In this document: one piece after another, positions 44,075 through 53,174 of the stretch | Layout: each line of letters starts with the position of its first letter | Position numbering within the stretch: position 1 is the stretch's first letter | Source: Microvirga sp. BSC39 | GTDB taxonomy: Bacteria; Pseudomonadota; Alphaproteobacteria; Rhizobiales; Beijerinckiaceae | Length of the DNA stretch: 64,000 nucleotides | Assembly (NCBI RefSeq): GCF_000739015.1 | Contig: NZ_JPUG01000078.1 | Coordinates: 124,001 to 188,000, forward strand | Direction: 5' to 3' | Position numbers and translations under genes: made by a program | The notes under the pieces: generated by a model | Seen by the model: the letters and a program-made list of their open reading frames with translations, nothing else | What the model was told of the DNA's origin: nothing | Databases searched by the model: none

Positions 44075-44923
44075 TCACAATCGCTTCATGGCGATGCAGC
44101 GCGGGTTGCCTGATAGATCGTGTGCGATCCGCAGGATTTCAAGGTCATGAAGCTTGGCCAGGCCCGCCAGGGCCTCGGCCTGATCGTAGCCGATCTCCAC
44201 CGCCAGCAGCCCTCCGGGAGCCAGCAGACGCTTCGCTTCGCCCAAGAGAATCCGGTAGGGCTCCAGCCCATCCGGGCCGCCGTCGAGGGCGAGCCTCGGG
44301 TCGTGCTCCCGCACCTCCTCGTCCAGACCTGGGATCACCCCGGAGGCGATGTAGGGCGGGTTCGAGACGATCAGGTCGAACGGCCCCGATACCGCATCGG
44401 CCCAGCGGGACAGGGCGAAATGGCTGCGGCTGCCGACCCGGTTGCCAATGGCATTGGTACGGGCTGTCACAAGGGCGCCAAAAGACAGGTCGATCCCGAG
44501 CCCGGTGGCGTTCGGCAGTTCATGGAGCAGGGCGACCAGGATGCAGCCTGACCCGGTCCCGAAATCCACCATCCTGAGGGGTGCCTGACGATCGGGAAGC
44601 AGGTCGAGGACAGTCTCGACCAGAGTCTCGGTGTCCGGGCGAGGGACCAAGGTCTCCGGGGAAAGGCGGAACGGCAGGCCCCAGAACTCCCGTTCGCCGA
44701 CGATCCGGGCCACCGGCTCATGGTTCAGGCGGCGCTGGGCGAAGGCCGCGAGGGTCTCGGCCTGCTCCGGCGTCAGGGGCACGTCAGATCCGGTAATCAG
44801 CTCCGTGGCGGAGATCCTGAGGGCCTCGAGCAGGAGCAGCCGGGCGTCCAGGGCCGCGGTGTCGAACCCGGCCCCGGTGAGGGTCCGGCGCAGCTCCCTC
44901 AAGGCGCCAGAGCGGGTTTTCAA
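44075..44923 (-). CDS. prmC: peptide chain release factor N5-glutamine methyltransferase
   Basis: 282 aa. Methylates the glutamine of the GGQ motif in release factors. Helical N-domain (residues 1-80), SAM-binding block MVDFGTGSGCILVALLHEL near residue 117, and the catalytic NPPY in DLIVSNPPYIASG near residue 187. The start is TTG 44923, overlapping the fosX stop as TTGA. Usually prmC directly follows prfA; here fosX lies between them, with both junctions overlapping. Confidence 0.94.
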   Translation of the reverse strand: MKTRSGALRELRRTLTGAGFDTAALDARLLLLEALRISATELITGSDVPLTPEQAETLAAFAQRRLNHEPVARIVGEREFWGLPFRLSPETLVPRPDTETLVETVLDLLPDRQAPLRMVDFGTGSGCILVALLHELPNATGLGIDLSFGALVTARTNAIGNRVGSRSHFALSRWADAVSGPFDLIVSNPPYIASGVIPGLDEEVREHDPRLALDGGPDGLEPYRILLGEAKRLLAPGGLLAVEIGYDQAEALAGLAKLHDLEILRIAHDLSGNPRCIAMKRL

Positions 44924-45345
44924 GGATTTCGGCCCCGCCGGTAGCGTTCCAGCCGCTCCTCCAGGGTGCCGGTATGCAGCTCGAACAGGTGGTTGTCGTC
45001 ATCGTAGAAATAGAGCGAGTGGCCTTCGCCCTCGACCCGGGGCCGGGATTCGCGGATCTCCAGGCCCAAGGCCTCGATCCGCCGACGGTACGCGTCGATG
45101 GCGGCGGCCGGGATCTTGAAGGCGATGTGGTTGTAGGTCCTGCTGGGAAGGCTCTCGCCCTCCATCACGGCGATCCAGAGCCCGCCCACATCGAAGAATT
45201 TTTCGCGGGAGAGGGAGAAGGTATCGTCGCCGGACGCATAGATCTCCCGGCCGCCGAGCGCCCGCTCAATGATGGCACTCATGCGGGCAAGATCGCGGGT
45301 GATGAGGGTGATGTGGCTGAGGCCCTCAATCCTGCCCTCGCTCAT
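44920..45345 (-). CDS. fosX: FosX-type fosfomycin hydrolase (VOC family)
   Basis: 141 aa. Very like characterised FosX, which opens fosfomycin's epoxide with water and Mn. Counted residues: His11 (SHIT), His73 (YNHIAF) and Glu122 (LFELH) match the metal ligands, and Glu48 (FSLSREKFF) matches the catalytic base. Other shared blocks include GLWIAVMEGESL, RPRVEGEG, FYDDDNHLFELH and GTLEERLERY. Start ATG 45345 overlaps the prfA stop (ATGA); stop overlaps the prmC start. Because of this position it may have a housekeeping role as well as drug resistance; that is inference. Confidence 0.87.
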   Translation of the reverse strand: MSEGRIEGLSHITLITRDLARMSAIIERALGGREIYASGDDTFSLSREKFFDVGGLWIAVMEGESLPSRTYNHIAFKIPAAAIDAYRRRIEALGLEIRESRPRVEGEGHSLYFYDDDNHLFELHTGTLEERLERYRRGRNP

Positions 45346-46430
45346 GCCGCCTGATCCTGAGCGGCGAGCTGGGCCGCCTGGTGCTCGGTCACAAGGGCAT
45401 CGATCAGCTCGTCGAGAGCGTTGCCTGCAACCACCTCCTCCAGCTTGTAGAGGGTCAGGTTGATGCGGTGGTCGGTCACGCGCCCCTGCGGGAAGTTGTA
45501 GGTGCGGATGCGCTCGGAGCGGTCGCCGGAGCCCACCTGGGCCTTGCGGTCGGCGGCACGGGCCGCGTCCTTGGCGGTGCGTTCGGCGTCATAGAGGCGG
45601 GCACGTAGGAGCGCCATGGCGCGGGCGCGGTTCTTGTGCTGGGAGCGCTCGTCCTGGACGAAAACCACCATGCCGGTGGGGATATGGGTGATGCGGATCG
45701 CCGACTCGGTCTTGTTCACGTGCTGACCGCCGGCACCCTGCGCGCGCATGGTGTCGATCTTCAGGTCCGCATCGTTGAGCACGATGTCCACGTCCTCGGC
45801 TTCCGGCAGCACGGCCACGGTGGCGGCGGAGGTGTGAATGCGGCCTTGCGTTTCCGTATCCGGCACCCGCTGGACTCGGTGGACGCCGCTCTCGAACTTG
45901 AGGCGGGCGAACACGCTCCGGCCCTTGATCTCGGCCACCACCTCCTTGTAGCCGCCGGCCGTTCCCTCGCTCTCGGAGACGATCTCGACCTTCCAGCCCT
46001 TCAGGTCCGCGTAACGGGTGTACATGCGCAGCAGGTCGCCCGCGAAGAGGGCTGCCTCGTCGCCGCCGGTGCCGGCGCGGATTTCCAGGATGGCGCTCTT
46101 CTCGTCCGCCTCGTCCTTGGGCAGCAGCATCAGGCGCAGGTCCTGGGCTGCCTTTTCCAGATCATCCCGGGCCTGAGGCAGCTCGTCCTCGGCGAGCGAG
46201 CGCATCTCGGAATCCATCGACGGATCATCGAGCATGGCCTGAAGGCCATGCAGGTTGTCCTCCATGGCCCGATAGGCGCGGATGGCCTCCACCACCCCGT
46301 CGAGCTCGGCGAGCTCACGGGAGAGCGACACGAAGGTCTCCGGGTCGGGCCCGGCATTGAGCGTCGCCGTGATGATGTCATGGCGGGCGAGAATAGCGTT
46401 CAGGCGATCAGAGGGAGGGGCAATCGACAT
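45342..46430 (-). CDS. prfA: peptide chain release factor 1
   Basis: 362 aa. Ends translation at UAA and UAG. N-domain with MEDNLHGLQAMLDDPSMDSEM, EIRAGTGGDEAALFAGDLLRMY, stop-codon motif region around HRVQRVPDTETQGRIHTSAATV, and the peptidyl-transfer motif GGQ in RAQGAGGQHVNKTESA. The start ATG 46430 shares one base with the ptsP stop (TGATG), deciding against a longer upstream reading. Second gene of the ptsP-prfA-fosX-prmC operon. Confidence 0.96.
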   Translation of the reverse strand: MSIAPPSDRLNAILARHDIITATLNAGPDPETFVSLSRELAELDGVVEAIRAYRAMEDNLHGLQAMLDDPSMDSEMRSLAEDELPQARDDLEKAAQDLRLMLLPKDEADEKSAILEIRAGTGGDEAALFAGDLLRMYTRYADLKGWKVEIVSESEGTAGGYKEVVAEIKGRSVFARLKFESGVHRVQRVPDTETQGRIHTSAATVAVLPEAEDVDIVLNDADLKIDTMRAQGAGGQHVNKTESAIRITHIPTGMVVFVQDERSQHKNRARAMALLRARLYDAERTAKDAARAADRKAQVGSGDRSERIRTYNFPQGRVTDHRINLTLYKLEEVVAGNALDELIDALVTEHQAAQLAAQDQAA

Positions 46431-48697
46431 CAGACCGGGATACCATGCGTTTCCGCAAAATGAGCGAGCTTCGGGCGCAGCGTCTCGCCGCCCCCGGCAT
46501 GTTTCAGTTCCTCGCGGATCAGAGCGCTGATCTCCGCGACGTTCATCTCCAGCAGCATGGCCTTGACCGGGCCGATGGAGGCCGGGGACATGGAGAGCGA
46601 CCGGAAGCCGAGACCGATCAGGGCCATGGCCTCGAGGGGGCGTCCGCCCACCTCGCCGCAGACCGTCGCCACGCAACCGGAGGCCTCGGCATGCTCCGCC
46701 ACCATGTTCAGGGCCCTCAGCATGGGCGCGCTCAAGGGATCGAAACGGTCGGCCACGCGCCGGTTCTCGCGATCGCTGGCGAAGAGAAACTGCATCAGGT
46801 CGTTGGTGCCGAGCGAGATGAAATCGGCGCTTTCGCAGATTTCCTTGAGCTGGAACAGGAGGGACGGCACCTCAAGCATCACGCCGAGCTTCAGGTCCGA
46901 CGGAAGCGGATAGCCATGATTGGCGAGATGAATCTTCTCCCGCTCCACGTACTGCTTGGCGCGCTCGAACTCGTCGCAGGTCGCCACCATGGGGAACATG
47001 ATCTTCAAGGGCCGTCCAGCGGCCGCCTTGAGCAGAGCACGGATCTGGGCGCGCAGCAGGCCCGGACGGTCGAGGCCGATGCGGATGGCGCGCCAGCCGA
47101 GGGCCGGGTTCTCCTCCTCGACGGACTGCATGTAGGGCAGGATCTTGTCGCCGCCGATGTCCAGGGTCCGGAAGGTGACGGGCCGGTCGCCGGCCTCCGC
47201 GAAGACGGTGCTGTAGAGCGCCTGCTGCTCGGAGGCCGAGGGCATGCGCTCGGCGATCATGAACTGCAGTTCGGTGCGGAACAGGCCGACGCCCGCAGCC
47301 CCGGTCTCGGCCAGGTGCGGCAGGTCGACCACGAGGCCGGCATTGAGCTGCAGGGTGATCTCGACGCCGTCCTTGGTGACGGACGGTACGTCCCGCAGCT
47401 TGAGATACTGCTCCTGCCGGCGGGCGCGCAGCCGCGCCTTCTCGGCATAGGCGGCCTCGACGTCCGGGTTGGGCCGGATCTGCACCTCGCCGGCGGCGCC
47501 ATCGACGATGATGGCATCGCCCGGTTCCGTGAGCGAGGTGGCGTTCGACACCTCGCCGACCGCCGGGATGCCCAGCGCTCGCGCCACGATGGCGATGTGG
47601 CTCGTCGGCCCGCCTTCTTCGAGCACAAGGCCGCGCAGGCGCGAACGGTCGTAGTCGAGGAGCGCCGCCGGACCCATGGAGCGGGCCACGAGGATGGCGT
47701 TCTCGGGAAGGTTCTCGCGCTCGGTGACGAAGTCCCGCCCCACCAGCCGGTGGAGCAGGCGGTTGGCAAGATCGTCGAGGTCGTGCAGGCGCTCGCGCAG
47801 GTAGGGATCCGTCTGGCGCAGCATGCGGGCGCGGTTGTCGGACTGCACCCGCTCCACGGCTGCTTCCGCCGTCAGGCCCGACGTCACCGCCTCGCGCATG
47901 CGCCGCAGCCAGCCCTGGTCATGGGCGAACATGCGGAAGGTCTCCAGAACCTCCCGGTGCTCGCCGTGATGGGCGACGTCGCCGCGCTCGATGAGCTCGT
48001 CGATGGACAGGCGCACCTCGCCTATGGCGGCATCCAGCCGCTTCAGCTCCGCCTCGATATTCTCGGCGATGAGGTTCTTGACCACCACCCGCGGCTCGTG
48101 GAGCACCACGTGGCCGAGACCCACGCCGTCGGCCAGGGCGACGCCCTTCTGATAGACGGGGCGGCGAAGCGCAATGCCGGTATCGACCGGAGCCAGCGCC
48201 TGGAGCTCGCCCGTGGCGAGCATCTCGGCCACCACCATGGCGGTGGTCTGAAGGGCCTCGACCTCTTCCTCGGTGTAGACCCGGTAGGTGCGGTTCTGGA
48301 CGACCAGAACGCCAAGCGTGTTGCCGGCGCGCAGCAGCGGCACGCCTAGAAAGGCGTGGTAGATCTCTTCGCCCGTTTCGGGCTTGTAGGAGAAGGCCGG
48401 GTGGCTCTGGGCGTCGGACAGGGCCAGGGGCTCCGCCGTCGACGCGATGAGGCCGACGAGGCCCTCGCCCGACCGCATGACGGTGAGGTGGACGGCTTCC
48501 CGGTTCAGGCCCTCGGTGGCGAACAGCTCGAGCACGCCGTCGCCGCGCATCACATAGACGGAGCACACCTCCGCCACCATGTTGGCGGCGATCTGGGTGA
48601 CGATCTTGTCGAGACGGTCCTGCGCCCCGACCGGCTCCGCCATGATCTCGCGGAGGCGGCGCAGCAGAAGGCGCGGACCGCCGGGAGCGCTTGGCAT
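46430..48697 (-). CDS. ptsP: phosphoenolpyruvate-protein phosphotransferase PtsP (EI-Ntr)
   Basis: 755 aa. Transfers phosphate from PEP to NPr in the nitrogen-type PTS that senses glutamine/nitrogen status. N-terminal GAF domain (residues ~20-160, with YVMRGDGVLELFATEGL and AFLGVPLLRAGNTLGVLVVQ), then EI: HPr-binding helical domain, the phospho-histidine in GGPTSHIAIVARALGIPAVG near residue 370, and the PEP barrel with FRTLDIGGDK, FRTELQFM, and GTNDLMQFLFASDR. Upstream of prfA with a one-base overlap. Lies immediately 3' of lysC, as often seen in Rhizobiales. Confidence 0.95.
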   Translation of the reverse strand: MPSAPGGPRLLLRRLREIMAEPVGAQDRLDKIVTQIAANMVAEVCSVYVMRGDGVLELFATEGLNREAVHLTVMRSGEGLVGLIASTAEPLALSDAQSHPAFSYKPETGEEIYHAFLGVPLLRAGNTLGVLVVQNRTYRVYTEEEVEALQTTAMVVAEMLATGELQALAPVDTGIALRRPVYQKGVALADGVGLGHVVLHEPRVVVKNLIAENIEAELKRLDAAIGEVRLSIDELIERGDVAHHGEHREVLETFRMFAHDQGWLRRMREAVTSGLTAEAAVERVQSDNRARMLRQTDPYLRERLHDLDDLANRLLHRLVGRDFVTERENLPENAILVARSMGPAALLDYDRSRLRGLVLEEGGPTSHIAIVARALGIPAVGEVSNATSLTEPGDAIIVDGAAGEVQIRPNPDVEAAYAEKARLRARRQEQYLKLRDVPSVTKDGVEITLQLNAGLVVDLPHLAETGAAGVGLFRTELQFMIAERMPSASEQQALYSTVFAEAGDRPVTFRTLDIGGDKILPYMQSVEEENPALGWRAIRIGLDRPGLLRAQIRALLKAAAGRPLKIMFPMVATCDEFERAKQYVEREKIHLANHGYPLPSDLKLGVMLEVPSLLFQLKEICESADFISLGTNDLMQFLFASDRENRRVADRFDPLSAPMLRALNMVAEHAEASGCVATVCGEVGGRPLEAMALIGLGFRSLSMSPASIGPVKAMLLEMNVAEISALIREELKHAGGGETLRPKLAHFAETHGIPV

Positions 48698-48786
48698 GAG
48701 CTTCTCTGTTCCCGTCCTATCAGGGCCGGCAGGGCGGACCGGCGGCCGGCAGGTTCACTGTCGCAGCCCGACCAATCCCTCGTCAA

Positions 48787-50025
48787 TCAGGCTTGATCAA
48801 GGCCGTATAGCGAGTGGAGCGTGCGAACCGCAAGCTCCGTATAAGCCGATTCGATCAGGACCGAGAATTTAATCTCAGAGGTCGTGATCGCCCGGATGTT
48901 GATGCCCTTGTCGGCCAGGGCCTTGAAGGCCCGGGCGGCCACGCCCGCATGGCTGCGCATGCCGACGCCGATCGCCGAAACCTTCACCACGTCCGTGGCG
49001 CCCTGGAGATCCTGGAACCGGATCTCGTCCCTGCGGGCGGTCAGGATCGCGCAGGCCCGCTCGTAATCGGCAGTCGGGACTGTGAAGGTCAGGTCCGTGG
49101 TGGCCGCGTTGTCGGACACCACCTGGATGATCATGTCCACGTTGATGTTGGCGTCGGCCAGGGGCACGAAGATCGAAGCGGCGATGCCCGGCTTGTCGGC
49201 AATATCCCGCAGCGTGATCTGGGCTTCGTCGCGCGAATAGGCGATGCCCGTGACAATCTGCTGTTCCATGATGTCTTCCTCGTCGCAGATGAGGGTGCCG
49301 AGCTTGGGATCGGCAGGATCGTCGAAGCTGGAGCGTACATAGGTCGGAACGCGGTGCATCATGGCAAGCTCCACCGAGCGCACCTGCAGCACCTTGGCTC
49401 CGAGCGAAGCCATTTCCAGCATTTCCTCGTAAGAAACCCTATCCAGGCGGCGCGCCTTGGGCACGATGCGCGGATCGGTGGTGTAGACGCCGTCGACGTC
49501 CGTATAGATGTCGCAGCGCTCGGCCTGGATGGCGGCGGCCAGCGCCACGGCGCTGGTATCCGAGCCGCCGCGGCCCAGGGTTGTGACGCGGCCCGTGGGC
49601 TGGTGGACGCCCTGGAAGCCGGACACGACGGCCACTTCCTTGCTGTCGGTGAAGCCCTTGAGGATCCCGGTGCCGTCGATGGCGGCGATACGGGCCGAGC
49701 CGTGGGCCTCAGACGTCATGATCGGGATCTGCCAGCCCTGCCATGAGCGGGCCTTGAGGCCCATCTCCTGCAAGGCGAGCGCCAGGAGGCCTGAGGTCAC
49801 CTGCTCGCCGGAGGCGACGACCACGTCGTATTCCTTGGAATCATAAAGCGGGGAGGCTTCCTTGACCCAGCCGACGAGCTCGTTGGTCTTGCCCGCCATG
49901 GCGGACACCACCACGGCCACGTCGTAGCCTGCCTCGACCTCGCGTTTCACATGCCGGGCCACGTTGCGGATGCGCTCTACGGTGGCGACGGATGTTCCGC
50001 CGAACTTCATGACGAGACGGGGCAT
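48787..50025 (-). CDS. lysC: aspartate kinase
   Basis: 412 aa. First step of lysine, threonine and methionine synthesis. Kinase core: VMKFGGTSVATVERI at the N-terminus, VVVSAMAGKTNELV, LGRGGSDTSAVALAAA and TDVDGVYTTDPR. Two ACT domains at the C-terminus (residues ~265-405, ITLRDIADKPGIAASIFVPLADANINVDMI and VSAIGVGMRSHAGVAARAF) suggest feedback control by lysine and/or threonine. ATG 50025; divergent from ubiG across a 133-bp gap that carries both promoters. Confidence 0.96.
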   Translation of the reverse strand: MPRLVMKFGGTSVATVERIRNVARHVKREVEAGYDVAVVVSAMAGKTNELVGWVKEASPLYDSKEYDVVVASGEQVTSGLLALALQEMGLKARSWQGWQIPIMTSEAHGSARIAAIDGTGILKGFTDSKEVAVVSGFQGVHQPTGRVTTLGRGGSDTSAVALAAAIQAERCDIYTDVDGVYTTDPRIVPKARRLDRVSYEEMLEMASLGAKVLQVRSVELAMMHRVPTYVRSSFDDPADPKLGTLICDEEDIMEQQIVTGIAYSRDEAQITLRDIADKPGIAASIFVPLADANINVDMIIQVVSDNAATTDLTFTVPTADYERACAILTARRDEIRFQDLQGATDVVKVSAIGVGMRSHAGVAARAFKALADKGINIRAITTSEIKFSVLIESAYTELAVRTLHSLYGLDQA

Positions 50026-50158
50026 GGTCGAAGAAGGCCGTTAAGGGTTCAGGGAAAATTTTGCCCTTCGCGGCGCGAAAGGCGCGTATACATGACGGTA
50101 GGGCCGCGCCCTGTCAACGCGCGGGAATCATTTCTTCCTCTTAAGGAATCAGGCTCCG

Positions 50159-50902
50159 ATGACCCACGGCGCATCCACCACCATCGACCCCGCCGAGGTC
50201 GCCCGTTTCGATAAGATCGCCGACACCTGGTGGGACCCGAAAGGACCCATGAAGGTCCTGCACAAGTTCAATCCGGTGCGTCTGGCCTATATCCGCGACG
50301 AAGCCTGCCGCCGCTTCGGACGCGACCCCCGTTCGGCGCGCTCGCTCGAAGGGCTGACCATTCTGGACGTGGGCTGCGGCGGCGGCGTGCTCTCCGAGCC
50401 GCTCGCACGCCTGGGAGCAAGCGTGACGGGGCTCGATCCCGCCCCCACGAACATCTCCGTCGCCCGCCTCCATGCGGAGCGTGCAGGGGTGGCGGTCGAT
50501 TACCGCAACGACACGGTGGAGGCGGTGGTCGCCAGGGGGGAGACCTTCGACATGGTGCTCGCCATGGAGGTGGTGGAGCACGTGGCCGACCGGCAGGCTT
50601 TCGTGCAAGCCTGCACCAAGGCCGTGAAGCCAGGGGGGGTTCTCGCCATGGCGACGATCAACCGGACCCTGCGCTCCTTCGCGTCCGCGATCGTCGGAGC
50701 CGAGTACATTCTGGGCTGGCTGCCCAAAGGCACTCACGAATGGGACAAATTCGTCACCCCCGAGGAGCTGAGAACCGCCATCGAGGGTGCGGGCTTCCGG
50801 GTCGATGACCTCAAGGGCGTCGCCTACAGCCCGCTGCGGGACAGCTGGTCGCTGTCCCGCGATACGGCCGTCAATTATATGCTGCTGGCCTCGAAGGCTT
50901 GA
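50159..50902 (+). CDS. ubiG: ubiquinone biosynthesis O-methyltransferase UbiG
   Basis: 247 aa. Does both O-methylations of ubiquinone synthesis. N-terminal FDKIADTWWDPKGPMKVLHKFNPVRL is the family hallmark, followed by SAM motif ILDVGCGGGVLSEPLARLGA, VLAMEVVEHVADRQAFV and the late block ATINRTLRSFASAIVGAEYILGWLPKGTHEW. Ribosome site AAGGA upstream. The 3' end overlaps the convergent nhaA by 32 bp. Confidence 0.95.
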   Translation: MTHGASTTIDPAEVARFDKIADTWWDPKGPMKVLHKFNPVRLAYIRDEACRRFGRDPRSARSLEGLTILDVGCGGGVLSEPLARLGASVTGLDPAPTNISVARLHAERAGVAVDYRNDTVEAVVARGETFDMVLAMEVVEHVADRQAFVQACTKAVKPGGVLAMATINRTLRSFASAIVGAEYILGWLPKGTHEWDKFVTPEELRTAIEGAGFRVDDLKGVAYSPLRDSWSLSRDTAVNYMLLASKA

Positions 50903-52091
50903 GCGGGATTTCCCGCGGGGCGAGGCTGAGGAGCAGGAAGCCTGCGAGCGCCGACAGGATGGAGCCCATGAGAACACCGATCTTGGTGGCATCTCCCAGC
51001 TCCGGCTGGCCCGGGAAGGCGAGCGCACCGATGAACAGGCTCATGGTGAAGCCGATCCCGCACAGAAGCGCGACGCCGTAGCATTGGACGCGCGTCGCGC
51101 CGGCCGGCACATCGGCAAGGCCGAAGTGAATGACGGCATGCGTGAAGCCATAAACACCTATCTGCTTGCCGATGAAGAGACCCATGGCGATGCCGAGGGG
51201 CAGAGGGCTCAAGAGTGCGTCCAGGGAGAGTCCGGAGAGCGACACGCCCGCATTGGCGAGGCCGAAAATCGGAATGATCCCAAACGCAACAGGGCTATGA
51301 AGCGCATGCTCCAGCCGGTGCAGCGGCGCATCCTCGGCTCGCGTTTCCTTCGGCTTGGCATGAAGCGGGATTGTGAGCGCCAGGGCAACGCCTGCGAGGG
51401 TCGCATGGATTCCGGATTTCAGGACGAAGAACCACAGCACGGCACCCACGGCGAGATAGGGCAGGAGCGCCGTCACATTGAAGCGATTGAAGGCGATGAG
51501 CACGAGAAGGCAGATGCCGGCTGCACCCAGCATCGCAACGGAGAGGTCGCTGGTATAGAAAAGGGCAATGATGATGATCGCGCCGAGATCATCGAGGATC
51601 GCCAGCGCCGTCAGGAAGATCTTGAGGGAGGTCGGCACCCGGGAGCCGAGGATCGCCAGCACGCCGAGCGCGAAGGCGATGTCGGTGGCGGCCGGGATCG
51701 CCCAGCCCTGGCGCAGATGCGGCTCGTTCCAGGTAATCGCTAGATAGACGATAGCCGGCACGACCATGCCGCCCAAGGCGGCGACGCCGGGCAGGATCCG
51801 CCGCGGCCACGTGGAGAGCTGCCCGTCGAGCATCTCCCGCTTGATCTCGAGGCCCACCAGCAGGAAGAACACCGCCATGAGCCCGTCGTTGATCCAGTGT
51901 AGGACGCTGAGACCCAGGACATAAGTCTTGAGCAGGCCGAAATAGGCGTCTGCCAGGGGCGAGTTGGCGATCACGAGGGCGATCACCGTCACGCCCATGA
52001 GAATCATGCCGCCGGAGGCCTCGCTGTCGAAGAACCGGCGCATCAGCGAGATGCGTCGGGTGGGCCTCAAGTCGCTCTTCGGCAGATCCAT
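50871..52091 (-). CDS. nhaA: Na+/H+ antiporter NhaA
   Basis: 406 aa from ATG 52091 (GGAGACAGG just upstream); a longer frame to 52169 was rejected. Twelve-helix antiporter exporting sodium for protons. FFDSEASGGMILMG at the start, VFFLLVGLEIKREMLDGQL, AIPAATDIAFALGVLAILG with the first key Asp, and ALAILDDLGAIIIIALFY with the paired Asp residues of the ion site. The last helices include CGIGFTMSLFIGALAF. Salt and pH homeostasis. Convergent with ubiG, overlapping by 32 bp. Confidence 0.95.
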   Translation of the reverse strand: MDLPKSDLRPTRRISLMRRFFDSEASGGMILMGVTVIALVIANSPLADAYFGLLKTYVLGLSVLHWINDGLMAVFFLLVGLEIKREMLDGQLSTWPRRILPGVAALGGMVVPAIVYLAITWNEPHLRQGWAIPAATDIAFALGVLAILGSRVPTSLKIFLTALAILDDLGAIIIIALFYTSDLSVAMLGAAGICLLVLIAFNRFNVTALLPYLAVGAVLWFFVLKSGIHATLAGVALALTIPLHAKPKETRAEDAPLHRLEHALHSPVAFGIIPIFGLANAGVSLSGLSLDALLSPLPLGIAMGLFIGKQIGVYGFTHAVIHFGLADVPAGATRVQCYGVALLCGIGFTMSLFIGALAFPGQPELGDATKIGVLMGSILSALAGFLLLSLAPREIPLKPSRPAAYN

Positions 52092-52192
52092 ACCTGTCTC
52101 CTTTTGAACCCAACCGGTCATAAGGCGAAATGTTCGAAGGGAAAGCGCCGAGCGCCCTTTTCCCATCACAAAACCAGGAGCAACCCCGCGAA

Positions 52193-52720
52193 TTACACCG
52201 TCTTAGAGGCTACACGCCGACGCCTCGTGCCGAGCACCGTATCAAGAGTGACAGGCCTATAGTCCCAGGCATCCACGCCCACATCGTATTGCCGGGTCTG
52301 TGGCCTGAGCTTGCCGTGCGAATGCCCGTGCAGGTCGATCCAGCCGCGGCCCATGTTCTTCCAGGTGCGGAAGGCGTAGTGGCACATCACCACCGCCTGC
52401 CCATCGAGCATCAGTTCGGCGTAAGATTGCACGCTCTCCCAGCCTTTGGCCGCAAGGGTCGCCGCACCGTCGTTGTTGCCGGTGATCAGGTGCTTGCGAC
52501 CGTTGAGAACTCCCAGCAACTCGTCGATGCGCTCCGGACGCACATGCAGGGCGAAGTCCCCCAGATGCCAGACCTCGTCGTCGGGCGAGACGACCTCGTT
52601 CCAGCGGATGATGAGCGCCTCGTCATGCTCGGGGATCGTCTTGAACGGGCGCTTGTCGATGCGCAGCACCCTGGGGTCGCCGAAATGGGTGTCGCTGGTG
52701 AAGAAGACGGTCAAACGCAA
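52193..52720 (-). CDS. metallophosphoesterase family protein
   Basis: 175 aa. Calcineurin-like fold: D-x-H in FFTSDTHFGDPRVL, GD in VWHLGDFALH, GNND in HLITGNNDGAATL, H in VMCHYAFRTW and GHSHG in DLHGHSHGKLRP give the di-metal site. Similar short proteins are predicted phosphodiesterases of unknown substrate. The start appears to be TTG 52720 with AGGGA upstream; a second TTG at 52714 is possible. Divergent gap to nhaA is short. Confidence 0.85.
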   Translation of the reverse strand: MRLTVFFTSDTHFGDPRVLRIDKRPFKTIPEHDEALIIRWNEVVSPDDEVWHLGDFALHVRPERIDELLGVLNGRKHLITGNNDGAATLAAKGWESVQSYAELMLDGQAVVMCHYAFRTWKNMGRGWIDLHGHSHGKLRPQTRQYDVGVDAWDYRPVTLDTVLGTRRRRVASKTV

Positions 52721-52772
52721 TCCCTGAACTGCCGCTCAGGCACAGATGGGGCATGAGCCGGAAAGGTCGAGA

Positions 52773-53174
52773 TCACAGGCAGACGAGCCGGTAATGTCCG
52801 AGAACGTCCTGCAAGCGATGAGCATCATCGAACGTGAGCTGGACGATGAAGCGCTCGACGCAGGGAAAGTCCTGGCGCTCGAACAGAAATCTCCGGTCCT
52901 TGTCCTCAGCCGATCCCACAGCCTTGAAGCCTTGCGAACTCAAGGTTTCGACCACGCTCTCTTCCCTGCTGCCCGGAGGCAGGTTCCGACGAAGCTGCTC
53001 CGTCATCGTGCGACTCACCTGATCCCATTCCGCAGGATTTCTGCGCACCGGGAGATCCCCAAGCAGGTCAGGGATGGGCTCCGGTCGGAGCATCCAGAAC
53101 GCCACGCCGAGCAAGGCTGCCAGGATGATGGAAGAAGCGGCCGCGAACTTGAGGATCAGGGTCGTGATCTTCAG
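52773..53174 (-). CDS. membrane-anchored hypothetical protein with likely CTG start
   Basis: 133 aa if started at CTG 53174. From TTG 53114 it would be 113 aa and cut off most of a clear membrane helix (ITTLILKFAAASSIILAALLGVAFW). The CTG overlaps the upstream stop as CTGA, exactly like the ATGA junctions seen elsewhere in this window. No ATG, GTG or TTG precedes the helix in this frame. The rest is soluble and unrecognised (RTMTEQLRRNLPPGSREESVVETLSSQGF). Co-transcribed with DUF1178. Start call is inference. Confidence 0.6.
   Translation of the reverse strand: MKITTLILKFAAASSIILAALLGVAFWMLRPEPIPDLLGDLPVRRNPAEWDQVSRTMTEQLRRNLPPGSREESVVETLSSQGFKAVGSAEDKDRRFLFERQDFPCVERFIVQLTFDDAHRLQDVLGHYRLVCL

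Noticed and set aside
43872..44150. Plus-strand frame overlapping the prmC 3' end
   Set aside because: No motif or ribosome site; runs into the intact prmC on the other strand.
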